Assembly: GCF_900188345.1 (NCBI RefSeq)
Contig: NZ_FZOD01000045.1
Coordinates: 18,562-82,561, forward strand
DNA: 64,000 nt
Reading direction: 5' to 3'
Source of the DNA: Streptosporangium subroseum
Lineage (GTDB): Bacteria; Actinomycetota; Actinomycetes; Streptosporangiales; Streptosporangiaceae
This document shows positions 59,228-64,000 of the stretch, in pieces. Position 1 is the stretch's first letter; each line of letters opens with the position of its first letter. The notes below the pieces were generated by a model. The model ran no database searches, was not told the DNA's origin, and was given only the letters and a program-made list of their open reading frames with translations. A program made the translations under genes and the position numbers.

Positions 59228-59941
59228 CTACGCCTCGGCGGCCTCCGGCTGGGAGAACCACTCCGGGGGATGCTCGGGCGCGGTCTCCCCGGTCTCCTCG
59301 GCCCAGCCGATCCGGTCGAGCCGGAAGGCCCGTACGTCCTGCCTGAGCCGGCACATGCCCACGAGATACCAGTGGCCGCCGCGGCCGCCCACGAAGGTCG
59401 CCGGCTCGACCTCCCGGACGGTGGTCCGCCCCTTCTGGTCCTCGTATTCGAGACGCAGCACCCGCCGGTGGAGCAGTGCCTGCTCGATCACCCGTGACGC
59501 CCGGGGATAGGGCTCCGGCTCGGTGATCGCGTGGCCCCGGGCGGCCGGCCTCTCGGGCTCGCCGCCTTCGGAACCGTCCTCGGAACCGCTCTCGGGGCCG
59601 CTCTCGGGCGGCGACATCGCGGCGGCCAGCTTGCGCAGGGCGCTTCGAGCCTGGAAGGCGAACGGGGTGTCCCGCGCACCGCTGAGCGCCACGGCGACCG
59701 CCACGGCCTCGGCCGGGGTGAAGGTGAGCGGGGACGGGGACATGCTCTCGCCGAGGGCGTAGCCGTGTCCGCCGGGTCCGGCCTGGATGGGGACCCCGGA
59801 CTGCTGGAGCGCGTGGATGTCACGCTCGATCGTGCGGACGCTGACCTCGAACCCGGCGGCCAGCTCACGTGCCGACCGGTGCCGGGGCGCGATCGCGCGA
59901 AGCTCCTCGACCAGCGCGTAGAGGCGATCGGTGTGGTTCAC
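59228..59941 (-). CDS. WYL-domain transcriptional regulator (YafY/DeoR-like)
   Basis: About 237 residues. HTH: RLYALVEELRAIAPRHRSARELAAGFEVSVRTIERDIHALQQSGVPIQ. The WYL domain comes later: VIEQALLHRRVLRLEYEDQKGRTTVREVEPATFVGGRGGHWYLVGMCRLRQDVRAFRLDRI (WYLVG and RxFRLDRI). Between them is a Glu/Ser/Gly-rich linker of about 20 residues (ESGPESGSEDGSEGG). GTG 59941 is chosen; an in-frame start at 59965 adds eight residues. WYL proteins sense nucleic acid or small ligands and often regulate defence or DNA-damage genes. Confidence 0.87.
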   Translation of the reverse strand: MNHTDRLYALVEELRAIAPRHRSARELAAGFEVSVRTIERDIHALQQSGVPIQAGPGGHGYALGESMSPSPLTFTPAEAVAVAVALSGARDTPFAFQARSALRKLAAAMSPPESGPESGSEDGSEGGEPERPAARGHAITEPEPYPRASRVIEQALLHRRVLRLEYEDQKGRTTVREVEPATFVGGRGGHWYLVGMCRLRQDVRAFRLDRIGWAEETGETAPEHPPEWFSQPEAAEA

Positions 59942-60053
59942 ATTTTCAACGCTACGCCTCGGCACCGACAGAGTCGCTGGCTAGGATTGCATACAGCTGT
60001 TGACAGACAAAACAGCATCGATAACCTGTGGCGACGCATCTCATTGGAGTTCG

Positions 60054-60476
60054 ATGGCCGCACAAGAGAAACACCCCCTGGCCGCAGGGCAGCACCCCAC
60101 GGGCAAGCCGCCCTCGAACCCTCCGAAGTCGAAGGCGTCCAAGGTCGTCGCGCTCACCGGGATCGGCGTCGTCTCGCTGCTCCTCGTCGGTTACTGTTCG
60201 GCCCAGAACGACTACGAGGAGGTCGGCGCCGACTGCGTCGATCTCAGCAACCCCCAGCCGGACGGCTCCTACACGTACGTGGACGACGACTACTGCGACG
60301 ACGGCCACTACTCCGGGTCCCACGGCGCCTACGGCTGGTACTACGGCGGCCTGCGAACGGGGAACCGGATCAGGCAGGGCAGCACCATACGCCCCTCGGA
60401 CGTCCAGATCGTCAGTCGCAAGGGCACAGTGATCCAGCGAGGCGGCTTCGGCGGGCGCAGCGGCAGCGGGAGCTGA
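60054..60476 (+). CDS. YgiB/YjfM-like membrane-anchored protein
   Basis: 140 residues with one membrane segment (VVALTGIGVVSLLLVGYCS). The outside part is Asp/Tyr/Gly-rich (GADCVDLSNPQPDGSYTYVDDDYCDDGHYSGSHGAYGWYYGG) with three Cys and a repeat-like end (GGFGGRSGSGS). It is first in an operon with GspS-like and DUF350 genes, the position YgiB/YjfM (DUF1190) proteins occupy in enterobacteria, so I assign it by context and similar composition rather than a strict motif. ATG 60054 with GGAG 5 nt upstream is used. It may anchor or deliver the ligase's product at the membrane. Confidence 0.65.
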   Translation: MAAQEKHPLAAGQHPTGKPPSNPPKSKASKVVALTGIGVVSLLLVGYCSAQNDYEEVGADCVDLSNPQPDGSYTYVDDDYCDDGHYSGSHGAYGWYYGGLRTGNRIRQGSTIRPSDVQIVSRKGTVIQRGGFGGRSGSGS

Positions 60477-60486
60477 GCCGGTACCG

Positions 60487-61647
60487 ATGAGACGCGAGAC
60501 CTCACTCCCCCGGGACGACTGGGAGAGCATCATCGAAGGCCACGGCCTGGCCTACCACCGTTCGGCCCATCCCGACGGCCTCAAGCGCCCCTACTGGGAC
60601 GAGGCCGTGCAGTACGTCTTCTCCATGGACGAGGTCCTCGACCTGGAGAATCAGGTCGAGGACCTGCACCGGATGTGCCTCCACGCGGTGGAACACGTCA
60701 TAGAGCACGCCCGCTACGCCGACTTCGCCATTCCCGAATGGGTGGCGCCGGAGATCGCCCGTTCCTGGGAACGGAGCGATCCACACCTGTTCGGCCGGTT
60801 CGACCTGCGCTACGACGGGACCGGTCCGGCCAAGATGCTGGAATACAACGCCGACACCCCGACCAGCCTGCTGGAGAGTTCCGTCGTGCAGTGGTTCTGG
60901 CTGCGGGACCGCTACCCCGACGACGACCAGTGGAACTCCATCCACGAGCGGCTGATCGGCCGATGGCAGCAGATCTCGGCGGGTCTCCCCACCGGCCCCG
61001 CGCACTTCGCCTGGACCAACATGGACCAGAGCGGCGAGGAGGCGATGACCCTCGCCTATCTCCAGGAGACCGCCGACCAGGCCGGGCTGAGGACGGTCGC
61101 GGTGGCCATGGAGGACATCGGCTGGGACGACCTCAACCTGCGGTTCGTGGACATGGAGCGCCGGGTGATCCGCTCGCTCTGCAAGCTGTACCCGTGGGAA
61201 TGGGCGATCGCCGACCCGTTCGGGATCCAGGCGGTGCGCCAGCAGGTCTCGATGACCTGGATCGAGCCGCTCTGGAAGATGCTGCTGTCCAACAAGGCAC
61301 TGCTCGCGGTTCTCTGGGAGCTGTATCCGGGGCATCCGAACCTGCTGCCCGCCTACCTCGACGGCCCCCGGGACATGTCCTCCTACATCGTCAAACCGCT
61401 CCTCGGCCGCGAGGGCGCGAACATGCGGATCGTCACCCCCGGCGACCGCGTCGAGACCTCCGGCGGCTACGGCGCCGAGGGCTACGTCTACCAGGAGTTC
61501 CAGGCACTGCCCGTCTTCGACGGCTGGCGGCCCGTGCTCGGTGCCTGGGTCATCCACGACGAGGCCGCCGGGGTCGGCATCCGCGAGACCGCGGGTTTTG
61601 TCACCGACGACACGTCGTCCTTCGTCCCGCACCGCATCGAACTCTGA
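60487..61647 (+). CDS. Glutathionylspermidine synthase-like ATP-grasp ligase (YgiC/YjfC type)
   Basis: 386 residues. Conserved GspS-type segments: RRYDGTGP-like FDLRYDGTGPAKMLEYNADTPTSLLES, LPAYL, SSYIVKPLLGREGANM and YVYQEF, QALPVFDGWRPVLGAWVIHDEAAGVGIRE. The ATP-grasp ligase half is present and the amidase half of E. coli GspSA is absent, as in YgiC. It joins a peptide or amine to a carboxylate using ATP; the true substrate is unknown because glutathione is not made by these bacteria. ATG 60487 lies 10 bases after the preceding stop. Confidence 0.88.
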   Translation: MRRETSLPRDDWESIIEGHGLAYHRSAHPDGLKRPYWDEAVQYVFSMDEVLDLENQVEDLHRMCLHAVEHVIEHARYADFAIPEWVAPEIARSWERSDPHLFGRFDLRYDGTGPAKMLEYNADTPTSLLESSVVQWFWLRDRYPDDDQWNSIHERLIGRWQQISAGLPTGPAHFAWTNMDQSGEEAMTLAYLQETADQAGLRTVAVAMEDIGWDDLNLRFVDMERRVIRSLCKLYPWEWAIADPFGIQAVRQQVSMTWIEPLWKMLLSNKALLAVLWELYPGHPNLLPAYLDGPRDMSSYIVKPLLGREGANMRIVTPGDRVETSGGYGAEGYVYQEFQALPVFDGWRPVLGAWVIHDEAAGVGIRETAGFVTDDTSSFVPHRIEL

Positions 61648-61665
61648 GCCCCGAGAGAGAGTCCC

Positions 61666-62154
61666 ATGAGCCCCACCCCCCTGCCGAGCCCGATCGTCCA
61701 GGTCCCCATGCCCGTCGACACCACCTCGCTCGCCGAGATCCTCGGCCGCGGCGCGCTCGCCATCGCCGCCTACGCCGCACTCGGCGTGATCCTGCTGATC
61801 ATCGGCTTCTACGTGCTCGACCTGGCCATCCCTGGCAAGCTCAGCCAGCTGATCAAAGTGGATCGCAACCCCAACGCCACCCTGCTCACCGGCTCCGGCC
61901 TGGCCGCCGTCGGGCTGATCGTCTCGGTCTCCATCTGGTCCTCGGGCGGAGCCCTCCACGAGGGCCTGCTCGCGACCCTGGTCTTCGGCCTGGTCGGCAT
62001 CGCCGTGCAGACCGTGGCGATGGTCGCGTTCGACAAGGTCGCGGGGATCTCGGTCCGCGAGCTGGTCAAGGAGCCCAACCTCCAGCCGGGCACCCGCCTT
62101 CTCGCGGTCACCCACATGGTCATCGGACTGATCACCGCCGCCGCCGTCATCTGA
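61666..62154 (+). CDS. DUF350 family membrane protein
   Basis: 162 residues with four membrane helices (AIAAYAALGVILLIIGFYVLD, GLAAVGLIVSVSIWS, GLLATLVFGLVGIAVQTVAMVAFD, LLAVTHMVIGLITAAAVI). This is the DUF350/YjfL pattern. GAGAGAG precedes ATG 61666. Third gene of the YgiB-like/GspS/DUF350 operon, whose fixed order across bacteria suggests a joint membrane role. Confidence 0.85.
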   Translation: MSPTPLPSPIVQVPMPVDTTSLAEILGRGALAIAAYAALGVILLIIGFYVLDLAIPGKLSQLIKVDRNPNATLLTGSGLAAVGLIVSVSIWSSGGALHEGLLATLVFGLVGIAVQTVAMVAFDKVAGISVRELVKEPNLQPGTRLLAVTHMVIGLITAAAVI

Positions 62155-62307
62155 CCGGGGGAGACGGCCTTCTCCCGGGGGGCCGGCCTCTCGGGGTGTC
62201 GACGCCCCGCCGGGCTTCACCGTGCGGGACACCGTACAGAACGAAGGCCCGCACGCTGTCCGATACCGCGGCTGGCGCATCTCGCGCGACCTGGCACTCT
62301 TAGTGAC

Positions 62308-63528
62308 GTGAGGGAGCGGAGCGAGCGAGCGGAAGCACACAGCGACGGCGTGGCCGACGGGGGTGACCTCGACCAGGATCGGACACGGGAAGACACCACG
62401 CGCAGGCTGGAGCGTGCCATGGGCACGCTGGGCACGGCCGCCATGTCCAGGATGGACGATCGGCTGATGTGGTTCCGTGCCCTGTCCGCCGAGGACAGAT
62501 CCTGGGTCGGGCTGGTGGCCCAGGCGGGGATCGCCGCGTTCGTGGAGTGGTTCCAGCACGCCGGGGAGGGCCGTCCGACTCCCAGCATCGAGTTCTTCGG
62601 CACCGCGCCCCGGGAGCTGAAGCGGTCGATCTCGCTGCAGCAGACCGTCGACATCGTCCGGGTCGTGGTCGAGGTGGTCGAGGCGCAGACCGGCGATCTG
62701 GCCGCGCCGGGCGGGGAGGACCAGCTCCAGCAGGCGATGCTCCGCTACACCCGCGACGTGGCGTTCGCCGCCGCCCAGGTCTACGCGCGGGAGGCCGAGG
62801 CGCGCGGCGCCTGGGACGCGCGGCTGGAGGCGCTGATCGTGGACGCGCTGGTCAGGGGCGAAGTGGACGACGGCCTGCACTCCTGGGCGGCCGCCCTCGG
62901 CTGGACCTCCTCCCCCGTCGTGGTCCTGGCCGGCCAGACGCCTGACGACGATCCGCAGGAAGTGATCGACGCGCTGCGCGAGCGGGGCCGCAGGTCCGGG
63001 CTGGACATGCTGGCGGGGGTGCAGGGCGACCGGCTGATCGTGATCGTGGGCGGGGCGGACAACGTCGCCGCGGCGGCCAAGCACGTGGTGCCGCGCTTCG
63101 GCCCGGGTCCGATCGTCATCGGGCCGGAGGTGAACGACCTGCACGCGGCGGCGAGCTCGGCGCGGGCGGCGATCGCCGGCCTGCGGGCCGCCTCGGGGTG
63201 GCCGGACGCTCCCAGGCCGGTCCACGCCGAGGATCTGCTGGCCGAGCGGGCCATCGACGGCGACGCCGCCGCCAGGGCCCAGCTGATCGAGAACGTCTAC
63301 CTGCCGCTGATCGGCACGCCGCTTCTCGACACGCTGGCGACATATTTGGAGCAGGGAACGTCCCTGGAGGCCACGGCCCGGTTACTCTTCGTACATCCGA
63401 ACACGGTGCGCTACCGTCTGCGTAAGATCACCGAGTTGACCGGATACCAGCCGACCGAGGGTCGCTCGGCCTTCACTCTGCAGGTGGGGCTCATCCTCGG
63501 CCGTCTATCCGAGACGACTGTAACCTGA
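62308..63528 (+). CDS. PucR-family transcriptional regulator of fatty-acid synthesis (FasR-like)
   Basis: 406 residues. C-terminal PucR HTH: TYLEQGTSLEATARLLFVHPNTVRYRLRKITELTG (about 347-381); a GGDEF-like diverged middle (VVVLAGQTPDDDPQEV, AASSARAAIAGLR). In Streptomyces the equivalent gene upstream of fabD activates the fab operon. It is placed exactly so here: the next gene, after 117 bp with an inverted repeat, is fabD. The GTG 62308 start is followed by an AGCGAGCGAGC-type stretch; ATG 62419 would give a shorter form. Confidence 0.88.
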   Translation: MRERSERAEAHSDGVADGGDLDQDRTREDTTRRLERAMGTLGTAAMSRMDDRLMWFRALSAEDRSWVGLVAQAGIAAFVEWFQHAGEGRPTPSIEFFGTAPRELKRSISLQQTVDIVRVVVEVVEAQTGDLAAPGGEDQLQQAMLRYTRDVAFAAAQVYAREAEARGAWDARLEALIVDALVRGEVDDGLHSWAAALGWTSSPVVVLAGQTPDDDPQEVIDALRERGRRSGLDMLAGVQGDRLIVIVGGADNVAAAAKHVVPRFGPGPIVIGPEVNDLHAAASSARAAIAGLRAASGWPDAPRPVHAEDLLAERAIDGDAAARAQLIENVYLPLIGTPLLDTLATYLEQGTSLEATARLLFVHPNTVRYRLRKITELTGYQPTEGRSAFTLQVGLILGRLSETTVT

Positions 63529-63566
63529 CCGTCCTTACTTAACCTGAGCGAAACTCCTGTTGTAGG

Positions 63567-63588
63567 GTCTCCACAAAATAGTGGGGAC
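63567..63588. promoter_or_regulatory. Inverted repeat in the fabD promoter, likely regulator site
   Basis: GTCTCCAC (63567-63574) and GTGGGGAC (63581-63588) are inverted with one mismatch around an AT spacer, 57 bp before fabD. This is the right place for FasR-type binding. Confidence 0.55.
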
Positions 63589-63645
63589 AAAGTTCGTCCG
63601 GATTCTCACCCGTGTATTGAACTTCTACAGGGCAGGCTAGATTTC

Positions 63646-64000
63646 GTGCTCGTCATCGTCGCTCCGGGCCAAGGCGCCCAGACTCCAGGTTTCCTGAATC
63701 CATGGCTCGAACTACCGGGTCTGGCGGACCGTCTGTCCGCCTGGTCCGATCTGGTCGGCCTCGATCTGGTCGCCTACGGGACCACCGCCGGCGCGGACGA
63801 GATCCGTGACACCTCCGTCGCACAGCCCCTGCTGGTCGCCGCCGGGCTGGCGGTCGCCGAGGTCCTCGGAGCCTCCCCCGACATCGTCGCCGGACACAGC
63901 GTCGGCGAGTTCACCGCCGCCGCCCTGGCCGGGGTGCTCACTCCCGAGCAGGCCCTGGTCCTCGTCCGGGAGCGCGGCCAGGCCATGGCCAAGGCCGCCG
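63646..64000 (+). CDS. fabD: Malonyl-CoA:ACP transacylase FabD, 3' end outside window
   Basis: 118 residues are visible, cut by the window end. The frame reads LVIVAPGQGAQTPGFLNPWL at the N-terminus and the nucleophile elbow GHSVGEFTAAALAGVL with Ser in GHSVGE. It transfers malonyl from CoA to ACP and starts the type II fatty-acid operon, normally followed by fabH, acpP and fabF. The GTG start has only a weak GGGCAGG upstream. The elbow is canonical, in contrast to the AT at 1126. Confidence 0.93.
   Translation, partial: MLVIVAPGQGAQTPGFLNPWLELPGLADRLSAWSDLVGLDLVAYGTTAGADEIRDTSVAQPLLVAAGLAVAEVLGASPDIVAGHSVGEFTAAALAGVLTPEQALVLVRERGQAMAKAA

Overview
The window is high-GC DNA from an actinomycete. 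Gene content points to the Streptosporangiaceae (Streptosporangium or Nonomuraea type): a PucR-type regulator directly before fabD, aceE close to a DUF3052 gene and an AhpE-type peroxiredoxin, SARP and giant LuxR regulators, a pSAM2-like integrative element, and many GTG starts. The family assignment is inference.

Layout. (1) 1-6600: the end of a biosynthetic unit (adenylating enzyme plus free-standing acyltransferase), then a DUF6461 protein, an ABC-2 permease, a divergent SDR/TetR pair with a palindrome between them, and a DUF1349 protein. (2) 6700-12800: a tRNA 3'-half scar, a very large secreted phosphoesterase/beta-propeller protein and a HupE/UreJ-type membrane protein. (3) 12900-43330: a composite genomic island. 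At its right end is an intact tRNA-Val(UAC), immediately downstream of a tyrosine integrase. Partial copies of the tRNA 3' end, each followed by a related ~110-bp arm, recur at about 15.3, 28.06 and 33.5 kb, with a decayed copy at 34.34 kb. I read these as att scars of successive integrations. Between them lie toxin-antitoxin modules whose toxins are broken but whose antitoxins are mostly open, repeated 3' ends of one HTH/DUF5919 gene, fragments of an integrase and other genes, and cargo: alpha/beta hydrolases, an FMN reductase/LLM monooxygenase pair, a SARP regulator and a giant LuxR regulator. The rightmost element (about 34.3-43.3 kb) carries a pSAM2-like module (GntR/KorSA-type repressor, RepSA-type initiator with a frameshift, Xis, Int) plus an AT-richer three-gene operon (TIGR04255 protein, HTH/ParS-like protein, divergent Fic protein). 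That operon is my best candidate for an undescribed conflict system.

(4) 43360-64000: core chromosome. It holds a ROK kinase, a tandem-repeat array, a zinc-ribbon protein, AhpE, DUF3052, YjbQ, aceE (pyruvate dehydrogenase E1), a secreted tripeptidyl aminopeptidase, a Ser/Thr kinase fused to a solute-binding domain, a DUF4097/response regulator/histidine kinase operon, a GH15 trehalase-like enzyme, MarR and WYL regulators, and a YgiB-like/GspS/DUF350 operon. It ends with a PucR regulator and the start of fabD, where the type II fatty-acid synthesis operon begins.

All calls come from reading motifs and sequence by eye. No database search was run.
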